DNA of 24,461 nucleotides from JAGVWT01 sp964538405 (lineage in GTDB: Archaea; Nanobdellota; Nanobdellia; Pacearchaeales; GW2011-AR1): NCBI GenBank assembly GCA_964538405.1, contig CAZIET010000006.1:1-24461 (forward strand). Direction: 5' to 3'. The notes under the pieces were generated by a model. It was not told the DNA's origin. It ran no database searches and saw nothing but the letters and a program-made list of their open reading frames with translations. Both the position numbers and the translations under genes were made by a program. Positions 1 to 7,442 of this stretch are shown in pieces; positions within the stretch are counted from its first letter, which is position 1; each line of letters begins with the position of its first letter.

Positions 1-222
1 CTTGGTCTTGTAAGATTCTATTGGAAGACTGATCCCTATGGTGGAAACAAGGGAGTAGACGATTTCTCATTAGTATATATGGCAGAAGGAGAAGGAGAAA
101 TTTCTATTGATAAAACACATAAAGAATATAAAATAATTGAAAAAGAAGAATATGAAAAAATTAAAGAGACGCTTCACCCATTTATTAGAGAATTTATGGA
201 TCTTGTTATAAAGAAAATTTAA
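1..222 (+). CDS. C-terminal fragment, possibly a Nudix-type hydrolase
   Basis: Frame 1 is open from the window edge to a TAA at 220-222, giving the last 73 residues of a protein whose start lies outside. The fragment contains FYWKTDPYGG, then DDFSLVYMAEGEGE, a lysine/glutamate-rich stretch and a final LHPFIREFMD helix. The pattern of an aromatic segment, a beta strand ending in an acidic turn, and a terminal 'lhpfire' helix resembles the C-terminal half of Nudix hydrolases. The Nudix box itself would be upstream, so this is only a suggestion. Its stop codon interleaves with the stop of the convergent HAD gene (219-221 on the other strand), as at several other 3' ends in the window. Confidence 0.6.
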   Translation, partial: LGLVRFYWKTDPYGGNKGVDDFSLVYMAEGEGEISIDKTHKEYKIIEKEEYEKIKETLHPFIREFMDLVIKKI

Positions 223-1076
223 TCCAAGACATATTCGTGTATTATGTATGCTGCACCTATTGGTCCTCTTACTTTTGGAATAATCAGTCTTCCCGGAGCA
301 TTTTGAGCAAATTCCCTTAATGTTCTTTCTAAATCTCCTTTATTTGAATCGGTTTGTCCAACCATACCAACGTAACCTGCAATACCTCCGGCTTCAAGAA
401 CTTTTTTCAACATTCCTTCATCATTAGCGGCATCGCCAAGTACAATAATTTTATCACCAGTAATTCCTATTTCATTTAATACTTCAATATATTTTCCGAA
501 AGCTACTCCTTTGTGTGCACCTTTATCCAAGAAATCTATTCCATCTGCAGATTTTCCTACATGTATATTTGAAAGCAATGCAGAATATCTTTGGTCCGCC
601 CTTAATTCATCTACATAAGCCACTATTTTTGTGTGTCTATCAACTAATACAGCCACATTTGTTCCAATACCATCAGCAAATTCTCGAGTAACTCGCGCCG
701 TTCTAACAGTAAAGTTACTTCCAGGTAATGGAACTAATCCTGCAAATAATTCTGGCCTATCGTGCTCTATTTGAGCTACAAGTTCCAATTGTTGTTTGTT
801 TAAGCCACCGAATGTATAAGTTCTTCCGTCTCCAAGTTTAATACAAGCATCTTCATAAAGAATCGCTTCCATCGGTAATAATTTTTCCTCTCCAGTTAAT
901 CTTCTCCAAATTCCGTGTTGATCTACATAATCCCTTCCAGAAGCTAAAGACAAAAGATTTCCTCTTTTCCTCATCTCTCTTATTCCCTCTTTTAATTCTT
1001 GTGGCGAACTATCTCTATCTCCTTTCTCAATAAATGTACCATCAATATCCCCTACAACAACTTTTTCTTCTGCCAT
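219..1076 (-). CDS. HAD-superfamily phosphatase, HAD-IIB/Cof-like
   Basis: A 285-residue HAD hydrolase, expected to dephosphorylate a small phosphorylated metabolite, plausibly a sugar phosphate given the neighbours. Motif I is D10-I-D12-G-T14, motif II is SGR (46-48), the motif III lysine is probably K189 in DKGAHKG, and motif IV is GDAANDEGML with D215 and D219. The long insert between motifs II and III fits a C2-type cap as in Cof, sucrose-phosphatase and mannosyl-3-phosphoglycerate phosphatase relatives. The frame extends upstream to 1157, but I chose the ATG at 1074-1076. A BRE/TATA unit is centred 25 nt before it, and the extra 27 residues would run into the promoter of the divergent gene. 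Substrate cannot be read from sequence. Confidence 0.85.
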   Translation of the reverse strand: MAEEKVVVGDIDGTFIEKGDRDSSPQELKEGIREMRKRGNLLSLASGRDYVDQHGIWRRLTGEEKLLPMEAILYEDACIKLGDGRTYTFGGLNKQQLELVAQIEHDRPELFAGLVPLPGSNFTVRTARVTREFADGIGTNVAVLVDRHTKIVAYVDELRADQRYSALLSNIHVGKSADGIDFLDKGAHKGVAFGKYIEVLNEIGITGDKIIVLGDAANDEGMLKKVLEAGGIAGYVGMVGQTDSNKGDLERTLREFAQNAPGRLIIPKVRGPIGAAYIIHEYVLD

Positions 1077-1096
1077 TAAAAAATCATAAAAAGGTT

Positions 1097-1112
1097 CTTT
1101 AAAAGAATTATG
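1097..1112 (-). promoter_or_regulatory. Core promoter of the HAD gene
   Basis: On the minus strand CATAATT (BRE position) is followed by the TATA box CTTTTAAAG, centred about 25 nt before the ATG at 1076. This predicts a leaderless mRNA and decides the start codon. Confidence 0.65.
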
Positions 1113-1137
1113 GAAACAAAATAGTGTTCCTTCGAAG

Positions 1138-1172
1138 TTACAAGTTTTGCAATTCACAAATCTTTTTAAAAC
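1138..1172 (+). promoter_or_regulatory. Promoter of the 1192 fusion gene with an upstream conserved block
   Basis: CACAAATC (1155-1162) followed by TTTTTAAAAC (1163-1172) is a BRE/TATA unit centred about 25 nt before the ATG at 1192. Directly upstream lies TTACAAGTTTTGCAATT (1138-1154). The same block with one substitution stands at the same spacing before the aminotransferase gene (9632-9648, minus strand). Inside it TTACAA-GTT-TTGCAA is an imperfect 6-3-6 inverted repeat. The identity extends beyond what TBP and TFB need, so a shared regulator site is possible. Confidence 0.65.
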
Positions 1173-1191
1173 ATTTTTTTACGAACAATGA

Positions 1192-3183
1192 ATGGTGTTT
1201 AGATCAGCTATAATAATTGCAGGTGGAAAAGGAACTAGATTAACAGAGCATCCAGACGATCCTCCAAAACCAATGACTCTTGTCAAAGGGGTTCCAATAA
1301 TCGAAAGAATAGTAGTTTGGCTCAGAGATCAAGGTGTCAAGAACATAATCATTGGGGTTGCCTACAAAAAAGAAAAAATAATGGATTATCTGAAAGATGG
1401 ATCCAAATTAGGAGTAAAAATAACATATACTTTCCATGATGAAAATGGCGGAACAGAAGATGGATTCAAACAAGCAATAGAACAATCAAAGATTTATGAG
1501 TATGAAGAGAACTTCTACGCATTATATGGCGACCAGCTAACTGATTTGCATCTTGAAGGATTGACTAACATGCATTTGAGAAATAACGCTTTTGCAACCG
1601 TTGTTACTATAAAGATGAAATCGAAACTTGGAATAATTGAAAAAGACAAATTTAACAGGATAACTGAGATACACGAATCTTGGGAGGTTCCTGATGTTAT
1701 GGTTAATTCTGGGATTTCAGTATTCAACAGAAGAATAAAGGATTACATGGACGGTGGAAAGAACATGGTTGAAGAAAATGCTTTCAGGAAGTTGATCAAA
1801 GATAAAAAAATTTATTCATTCTATTACGACGGAATATGGCTTACAGTAAATGATAAAAAAGAATTGAAGACTGCTGAAAATTTCCTAAGGGATTTTGATT
1901 TCGCGGGATCAAAAGGAAAAATAATAGAAGAATGTGGGGTTTGTGGTTTCAAGAATCTTGTCCCAATTATCTTTTTAGGAGACCAGTATGTATCAAATTT
2001 TGTTGAAAGAGAAGAAGAACAAGGAGTAAAAGTTCCTTTAGAATTAGTTTTGTGTCAAGAATGTAAATTACTTCAATTAAGATACATCGCACCATATGAG
2101 GCAATGTGGAACGAACACTATTGGTACAAAGCAGGAATGAGTTCTACAATCGGAAAGGATTTGAAAGACGTTGCGGAAAAATCAACCAAAATTGCCGATT
2201 TAAGAGAAGGAGATCTTGTTTTAGATATTGGATGTAATGACGGAACAATGCTACAATTCTTCGACAAGAAATTTGATATTATCGGATTTGAGCCATCAAA
2301 AAATATGGCGGATGAAGCAGAATCTAAGGGGTTCAAAGTGATAAAAGATTTCTTTAATGCCGAAGACTTCAAAAGACATTATGGGGAGAGAAAAGCAAAG
2401 CTTGTAACTGTAATTGCAACTTTTTATGAAATACCTTATCCAAATAAATTCATGCAAGATGTTGTTTCAGTTATGGACAAAGGAGGAGTCATGGTGGTGC
2501 AGCAAATTTATGCTCCTGCATTGCTTAAACAGAATGCATTTGATAATGTTGTTCATGAACACATAAAGTATTACACATTTAATTCATTGAACAGACTCCT
2601 TGAAAGATATGGTTTGGAGGTCTTTGATGTTGAAACTAATTACATAAGTGGGGGAAGCATGCGAACTTATATCAGATTTAAAGGAAATGACAAAGTCAAA
2701 GTTCCAGAAGGGGCGGAAAAAAGAATCAAGGAAGTTATTGAAAACGAAGAAAAAATGGAACTTCATACAATAAAACCCTATGTAGAATTTGCGGAGAGGG
2801 TTAACAGATTAAAGAAATACATTGTCAATTTCCTTAAGGAAGAAAAAGCCAAAGGAAAGAAAATCTGGATTTATGGTGCTTCCACAAGAGGAAACGCCGC
2901 ATTACAGTACTTCGGAATAACTAATGAGCTTATAGATGGGATTGCAGACAGAAATGCAGCCAAGTTTGGAAAGATGCCCGCAGGAACATTCATACCAATA
3001 CATCCACCAGAAAAGATGAGGGCTGAAAAACCAGATTACCTTTGGGTTACTACGTGGAATTATCTTGATGAAATAGTAACGCAAGAAAAAGAATATTATG
3101 AAAACGGCGGAAAGTTCATTGCAACAATGCCTGATTTCAAGTTAATAAGCAAGGACGAGACATACATTAAGAAATTTGATTAA
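1192..3183 (+). CDS. Fusion: sugar-1-phosphate nucleotidyltransferase + NDP-sugar C-methyltransferase
   Basis: A 663-residue bifunctional protein. Residues 1-235 are a nucleotidyltransferase of the HddC/RfbF/ManC-like class, with AGGKGTRL at 10-17, PPKPM and a GDQLTDL metal-site segment at 113-119. They should join a sugar 1-phosphate to an NTP. Residues 241-663 match the TylC3/EvaC/TcaB9 C-methyltransferase family: zinc ligands C248, C251, C288 and C291, SAM-binding LDIGCNDG at 344-351, a VHEH segment at 454-457, GGSMR at 487-491 and the C-terminal YGASTRGN loop at 561-568. The Tyr that precedes x-E-H in the family is Val454 here, whereas the paralogue at 15600 keeps it. The start has a leaderless promoter. 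Stop codons of this gene and the convergent 3186 gene are 2 nt apart. Sugar and nucleotide specificity are not readable. Confidence 0.88.
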   Translation: MVFRSAIIIAGGKGTRLTEHPDDPPKPMTLVKGVPIIERIVVWLRDQGVKNIIIGVAYKKEKIMDYLKDGSKLGVKITYTFHDENGGTEDGFKQAIEQSKIYEYEENFYALYGDQLTDLHLEGLTNMHLRNNAFATVVTIKMKSKLGIIEKDKFNRITEIHESWEVPDVMVNSGISVFNRRIKDYMDGGKNMVEENAFRKLIKDKKIYSFYYDGIWLTVNDKKELKTAENFLRDFDFAGSKGKIIEECGVCGFKNLVPIIFLGDQYVSNFVEREEEQGVKVPLELVLCQECKLLQLRYIAPYEAMWNEHYWYKAGMSSTIGKDLKDVAEKSTKIADLREGDLVLDIGCNDGTMLQFFDKKFDIIGFEPSKNMADEAESKGFKVIKDFFNAEDFKRHYGERKAKLVTVIATFYEIPYPNKFMQDVVSVMDKGGVMVVQQIYAPALLKQNAFDNVVHEHIKYYTFNSLNRLLERYGLEVFDVETNYISGGSMRTYIRFKGNDKVKVPEGAEKRIKEVIENEEKMELHTIKPYVEFAERVNRLKKYIVNFLKEEKAKGKKIWIYGASTRGNAALQYFGITNELIDGIADRNAAKFGKMPAGTFIPIHPPEKMRAEKPDYLWVTTWNYLDEIVTQEKEYYENGGKFIATMPDFKLISKDETYIKKFD

Positions 3184-3185
3184 TT

Positions 3186-3782
3186 TTACACAGCCAAAGG
3201 TTGTGGGTATGCTTGGTCAAATTCAATATCAAAGTCTATAGATTCTAATCTTCTTTCAGGGTGTTGCCTTTCATATTGCAATCCGGATGATCTTATTACT
3301 TCCTCAAAAGAATCAAACAAAAGTTGTTTATTACTCTTTGTTCCATAAGTAAATCTCAAAAACAAATTTGTCTTATTTTCTCCTTCACCTTTAGACCAAA
3401 AATGTCTGCCCTTTGATATTCTGGAATCATAGGCTTTTATAGGGATAAGTGGAAAATCATCTCTCCCTTGACATAAAAAAGCCCATTGATTAAAAAAATA
3501 ATGATGTTTAGCCCGTTCTATCCTAACTCCAGTAGGATGGACTACTGCAGTTCCTTCAAAAGATGGGACAACAGAATGTGTATACTCTCTTCCTAAAGAT
3601 GAAGCTGCAATATCTTGAAATAATTCTAAATACATATCTCTAAGCTGAGATGTGTCTATAGCTCCTTTTTCTCCTGCTGCTTCAAACTGAAAAGGATGTT
3701 GTTCATAAAAATTAGAGCCAGCTACTCTGCTGAATAATCCCTGGAGTCTTTCGCCAAATTGTGCTGCCTGTATTAAACCCAT
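3186..3782 (-). CDS. Hypothetical protein in a sulfotransferase operon
   Basis: A 198-residue soluble protein that I do not recognise. It has no signal peptide, membrane segment or metal-binding cluster that I can see. It is rich in aromatic and charged residues, with HHYFFNQWAF in the middle and a C-terminal acidic segment IDFDIEFDQAY. Its ATG (3780-3782) lies inside the last codons of the upstream sulfotransferase gene, a 10-nt overlap in another frame. The two are therefore very probably one translationally coupled transcript. The context suggests a role near sulfation or glycan modification, but nothing in the sequence proves it. Confidence 0.75.
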   Translation of the reverse strand: MGLIQAAQFGERLQGLFSRVAGSNFYEQHPFQFEAAGEKGAIDTSQLRDMYLELFQDIAASSLGREYTHSVVPSFEGTAVVHPTGVRIERAKHHYFFNQWAFLCQGRDDFPLIPIKAYDSRISKGRHFWSKGEGENKTNLFLRFTYGTKSNKQLLFDSFEEVIRSSGLQYERQHPERRLESIDFDIEFDQAYPQPLAV

Positions 3783-4570
3783 AAAATTTTATATTTCGGA
3801 TTATTTTTAAGCTTTATGATATTGAGTTCCCTTACTTTTAAAGCATATTTGTATAACTCATAATCCAATGGATTGTCATCATAAATCCTCTGTCTTAATT
3901 TATTGTCAATTTTTACAATTTTCTTACTTACTCCATCATCCACATATTTTGTATTTTTTACACCCATTGATTTAAGTAAAAATGGGAAATCTTTATTACT
4001 TTTTTCTGTAATAGCTACAAACCAGCAAGCATCCAATAATTTCTTAGCATTTTCTAGCTTTTTGACATCATTTTTCCTATTTAGCCCCCTAATCTTGAAA
4101 AGAAGTGTTTGGATAAAGTATGTAGTTTTATAATTTAATTTCCTAATAATGGGCATAAAGATGTTTGGTGTATGGATTCTAGTAGATGGACTTCCTTTAT
4201 ATTTCAAGTCAAGAACATGTACCATCTCATTCTTTATCTGATTCTTATACCATTTATCAAATGAAATCTTATTTTTTTCGTGTTGCATCTTGGCGTTATA
4301 ATGAGATATTAATCTTTCAGCAGGGTCTCTTAGAACAACAAAATACTTCGGATTTTTATTTGGAACAAGTTTATGCATTCCATAGTAAGTGGCATGCCCT
4401 AACATGAATCTGACTTTATTTGGATTAAATGTTTCTGGGTTTTTTTGGTATCTTGTAACGGATGGTAAGTAAATTTCTTCTTTTGGATATTTCTTGATAA
4501 TTGTTTCAATAATAGTATTCCCTCCTGTTCTAGGAGGATGTAAAAAGATCCATAAATCATTGCTTTTCAT
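3773..4570 (-). CDS. Sulfotransferase family protein
   Basis: A 265-residue enzyme expected to transfer sulfate from PAPS to an acceptor, probably a carbohydrate. The 5'-phosphosulfate loop is visible near the N-terminus as HPPRTGGNT (11-19). The 3'-phosphate loop is VVLRDPAERLISHYN (78-92), with the Arg and Ser typical of the family. It is divergently transcribed from a PAPS-forming fusion enzyme that starts 98 nt away, so donor and user are neighbours. The frame could begin at a TTG (4580-4582), but the ATG at 4568-4570 is preferred because a TATA box (TTTAAAAAC) is centred 25 nt before it. The acceptor is unknown. There is no membrane anchor, which suggests action on cytoplasmic lipid-linked or nucleotide-linked intermediates. 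Confidence 0.85.
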   Translation of the reverse strand: MKSNDLWIFLHPPRTGGNTIIETIIKKYPKEEIYLPSVTRYQKNPETFNPNKVRFMLGHATYYGMHKLVPNKNPKYFVVLRDPAERLISHYNAKMQHEKNKISFDKWYKNQIKNEMVHVLDLKYKGSPSTRIHTPNIFMPIIRKLNYKTTYFIQTLLFKIRGLNRKNDVKKLENAKKLLDACWFVAITEKSNKDFPFLLKSMGVKNTKYVDDGVSKKIVKIDNKLRQRIYDDNPLDYELYKYALKVRELNIIKLKNNPKYKILWV

Positions 4571-4590
4571 AAAATAAACCAAGTGAATTT

Positions 4591-4606
4591 GTTTTTAAAT
4601 TTATCC
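4591..4606 (-). promoter_or_regulatory. Core promoter of the sulfotransferase operon
   Basis: On the minus strand GATAAA followed by TTTAAAAAC, centred 25 nt before the ATG at 4570. The spacing supports a leaderless message. Confidence 0.6.
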
Positions 4607-4632
4607 TTGAAAAGTGAGTAAGATTTTAGTTC

Positions 4633-4647
4633 CATAATCTTTAAAAG
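4633..4647 (+). promoter_or_regulatory. Core promoter of the PK-ATP sulfurylase-APS kinase gene
   Basis: CATAATC followed by CTTTAAAAG, TATA centred 26 nt before the ATG at 4669. It lies back-to-back with the sulfotransferase promoter, so the two sulfation genes may be co-regulated. Confidence 0.6.
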
Positions 4648-4668
4648 TAAAAACATGAAATTCTTCAT

Positions 4669-7419
4669 ATGATAGGTGACATAAAATTGAAGATTATCTG
4701 TACAATAGGTCCGGGTTCAAACAAACCAGAAATACTAGAAAAACTTAAAGATAGGGGAGTTAATTTTTTTAGAATTAATCTCTCTCATACTAATGAAGAG
4801 GATATTGAGCCAAGAATAAAAGATTTGCTTGGATATGGTGTACCAATAATACTAGACACAGAAGGGTCCCAAGTTAGATCTGGCAACACCCAGGAAATTT
4901 TAATGGAAGATGGGAATATTGTAAAATTATTCTTCACTGAGGTTTCTTGTGATGCAAACAATTTATTTCTTAGGCCTGAAGGAGTTGGGAAAAAGTTAGA
5001 AGATGGAGATTTGATTTCAATAGACTTTAATTCACTTTTATTAAGGGTTTTTGATACAACTACTAAAGATGATGGGTATATCTTATGTAAGGTAGTAATA
5101 GGTGGAAATATTGGTGGGAGAAAAGCTGTTCAAATTGATAGTCCAACATTCAGCCTTCCTGCTTTTAGTAATAAAGATAACATCGCGATAAAGCTTGGCA
5201 AGCGCTACGGAATAAAAAATTTTACATTATCATTTATGGAATCTCCAGATCACGTTTTAAGATTTAAACAGTTATACCCAGAAGCAATTGCATACTCAAA
5301 AATTGAATCCAGAAAAGGTTTGGAAAACTTTATGGAAATAGCAAAAGTCTCTGAGGGAATATTAATCGACCGTGGTGATTTAAGCAGCCAGGTCCCTTTA
5401 GAAAAAATCCCTTTTATTCAGAAACTTATCTTAAAAAAGGTCAGAGAAATGGGGAAAGAAGCAATTGTTGCAACAAATACCTTAGAGCAGATGGCACTAG
5501 CTTTAAAACCGAGCAAAGCCGAGGTTAATGATATCATAAATACCTTCTTAGATGGGGCAACCGCGATAGCTTTGACAAAAGAAACTGCCGTGGGAAGATA
5601 TCCTGTTGAAACAGTTAATACATTATCTCTTTTAATTAAACAGTTAGATTTTCTCAATAAAAGCAATAAAGAAGATTTAGTAGACAAAATAGAAGACTTA
5701 AATTATGCCCTAACCGAGCAGCACCCAGATTTAATTATTAAACCACATGGAGGAAAACTTGTAGACCTATTTGTGCCGCATTATAAAAATCCGTTACCAG
5801 AAAAGAGCATAGAGATTAATGAGGAGACATTAATGGATGCGGAGCAAATTGCTATTGGAGCCTTCAGCCCTATTGATGGTTTTTTAGGAAGAGACGATTT
5901 CAATTCAGTTGTAGATAAGATGAAGCTTTCAAATGGGGTGGTTTGGCCCCTCCCAATCACTTTCTCAGTGTCTCAAGATATTAGAACTAACTTGAAGGAA
6001 GGAGAATCTATCGCATTAAAATACAAAGGAGAAATCCATGCAATTCTCCATCTATTAGAGATCTATACTATAAACAAAGAAGAATCTGCCCTAAAGATAT
6101 ATGGAACCCTTGACAAAAACCACCCCGGGGTAAAGAAATTCTTGGAAAGTGAAGATTATTTCTTAGGAGGAAAAATAATATTATTAAAAAGAAGGACTTC
6201 CGAAACCAAAGTCCATGAGTTAACTCCAAAACAAACAAGAAAAATCTTTGCGGAAAGGGGATGGAACAAGATTGTAGGTTTTCATACCAGAAATGTAATA
6301 CATAGATCTCATGAGTTTATTCAAAAAGAAGGAACTAGAAGAGGTTTGTGTGATGGATTGTTCATACATCCCGTTATAGGAAAGAAAAAAGTGGGAGATT
6401 TTGAGTCACATGTCATAATAAAATCTTATGAAATGATGCTTGAAAGTTTTTATCCTAAATCAAATGTGCTTTTTGGAACTTTTGCAACCTACTCAAGATA
6501 TTGTGGGCCGAGGGAGGCATTATTTACTGCACTAGTAAGAAAGAATTTCGGATGTTCGCACTTTATTGTTGGAAGGGACCACACAGGAGTTGGAAATTTT
6601 TATCCTCCATTAGCCGCCCATGAAATATTCTCCAAGTTTACAAAAGAAGAAATTGAAATAGAGCCCGTGTTATTTGGTAAGGTATTTTACTCTGAATTAG
6701 AAAATAAACACTTCCATGAAATGGATTTTATAGATCACCCCGAAGAACATAAGCTAGATATCTCAGGTACCGAAGCAAGAAAAATCTTTCAAGCTGGAGC
6801 TCAGCCTCCCGAATGGTTTATGAGACCAGAAATATCGAAAATGATCCTGGACAAGCTGAAAAATGGTGAAAAAGTCTTTGTTGAAGAAAACAAAAACACT
6901 AAAATTTTATGGTTTACGGGACTTTCTGGAAGTGGAAAAAGCACAATAGCTGGAGAATTAAAAAAAGAATTTGACAAACTTGGGAAAAGCTATCAAGTTT
7001 TTGATGGAGATGATGTTAGAAATAGACTTCATAAACATTTAGGTTTTACACCTGAAGATATAAAAGAAAATAACAGACTTATTGCAGAATTATCTAAACA
7101 AGAGTTTGGTAAAGTAGATTTCATTCTCGTACCAATTATTTCTCCTTTTATAGTTTCTAGAGAAAATGCAAGGAAACAGTTTGGACAAAATTTTGTTGAA
7201 ATTTATACTGATTGCTCTTATGAAGAATGTAAAAAAAGGGACGTAAAAGGACATTACAAAAAGGCAGAATCTGGAGAATTAAAGAATTTTATAGGTTTAG
7301 ATGTCCCCTACGAGCCTCCAATAAATCCAGAAATAAAGATAGATACAACAAAAGAGAGTCTTGAAGAAGCAGTTCAAAGGATTTTAAATATAGTTTTGGA
7401 AAACGATAAATCCTTATAA
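4669..7419 (+). CDS. Triple fusion: pyruvate kinase-like + ATP sulfurylase + APS kinase
   Basis: A 916-residue protein that should convert sulfate and ATP to APS and then PAPS. Residues 1-330 resemble the A and B domains of pyruvate kinase: RINLSH at 35-40, LDTEG at 62-66 (usually LDTKG), KIES with K211/E213, DRGDL with D237, ATNTLEQM with T269, and KETAVGRYPVE. The pyruvate kinase C-terminal regulatory domain is absent. Residues about 350-735 are ATP sulfurylase: HTRNVIHRSH at 539-548 (family QxRNxxHxxH, so Gln is His), GRDHTGVGNF at 635-644, and ISGTEAR at 698-704. Residues 740-916 are APS kinase with Walker A GLSGSGKST (731-739), DGDDVRNRL and the KGHYKKAESGE loop. ATP sulfurylase-APS kinase fusions are well known; the kinase-like N-terminus is unusual. 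The PK part could regenerate ATP from PEP and ADP, or be regulatory. Confidence 0.9.
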   Translation: MIGDIKLKIICTIGPGSNKPEILEKLKDRGVNFFRINLSHTNEEDIEPRIKDLLGYGVPIILDTEGSQVRSGNTQEILMEDGNIVKLFFTEVSCDANNLFLRPEGVGKKLEDGDLISIDFNSLLLRVFDTTTKDDGYILCKVVIGGNIGGRKAVQIDSPTFSLPAFSNKDNIAIKLGKRYGIKNFTLSFMESPDHVLRFKQLYPEAIAYSKIESRKGLENFMEIAKVSEGILIDRGDLSSQVPLEKIPFIQKLILKKVREMGKEAIVATNTLEQMALALKPSKAEVNDIINTFLDGATAIALTKETAVGRYPVETVNTLSLLIKQLDFLNKSNKEDLVDKIEDLNYALTEQHPDLIIKPHGGKLVDLFVPHYKNPLPEKSIEINEETLMDAEQIAIGAFSPIDGFLGRDDFNSVVDKMKLSNGVVWPLPITFSVSQDIRTNLKEGESIALKYKGEIHAILHLLEIYTINKEESALKIYGTLDKNHPGVKKFLESEDYFLGGKIILLKRRTSETKVHELTPKQTRKIFAERGWNKIVGFHTRNVIHRSHEFIQKEGTRRGLCDGLFIHPVIGKKKVGDFESHVIIKSYEMMLESFYPKSNVLFGTFATYSRYCGPREALFTALVRKNFGCSHFIVGRDHTGVGNFYPPLAAHEIFSKFTKEEIEIEPVLFGKVFYSELENKHFHEMDFIDHPEEHKLDISGTEARKIFQAGAQPPEWFMRPEISKMILDKLKNGEKVFVEENKNTKILWFTGLSGSGKSTIAGELKKEFDKLGKSYQVFDGDDVRNRLHKHLGFTPEDIKENNRLIAELSKQEFGKVDFILVPIISPFIVSRENARKQFGQNFVEIYTDCSYEECKKRDVKGHYKKAESGELKNFIGLDVPYEPPINPEIKIDTTKESLEEAVQRILNIVLENDKSL

Positions 7420-7422
7420 ATT
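7413..7422 (+). promoter_or_regulatory. Core promoter of the glycosyltransferase gene
   Basis: CTTATAAATT overlaps the end of the upstream gene and is centred 26 nt before the ATG at 7443. The gene may therefore be transcribed separately from the sulfate-activation gene. Confidence 0.5.
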
Positions 7423-7442
7423 AATAAAACAGCAAATTAAAA

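Noticed and set aside
1077..1157. N-terminal extension of the HAD protein with cysteines (CKTC)
   Set aside because: It overlaps the conserved promoter block of the divergent gene, does not belong to the HAD fold, and a well-placed TATA supports the ATG at 1076.
4669..5700. A housekeeping pyruvate kinase gene read as misassembled to cysteine genes
   Set aside because: The frame continues without interruption into ATP sulfurylase, the linker is smooth, and the C-terminal domain needed for a standard enzyme is absent, so a true fusion is more likely.
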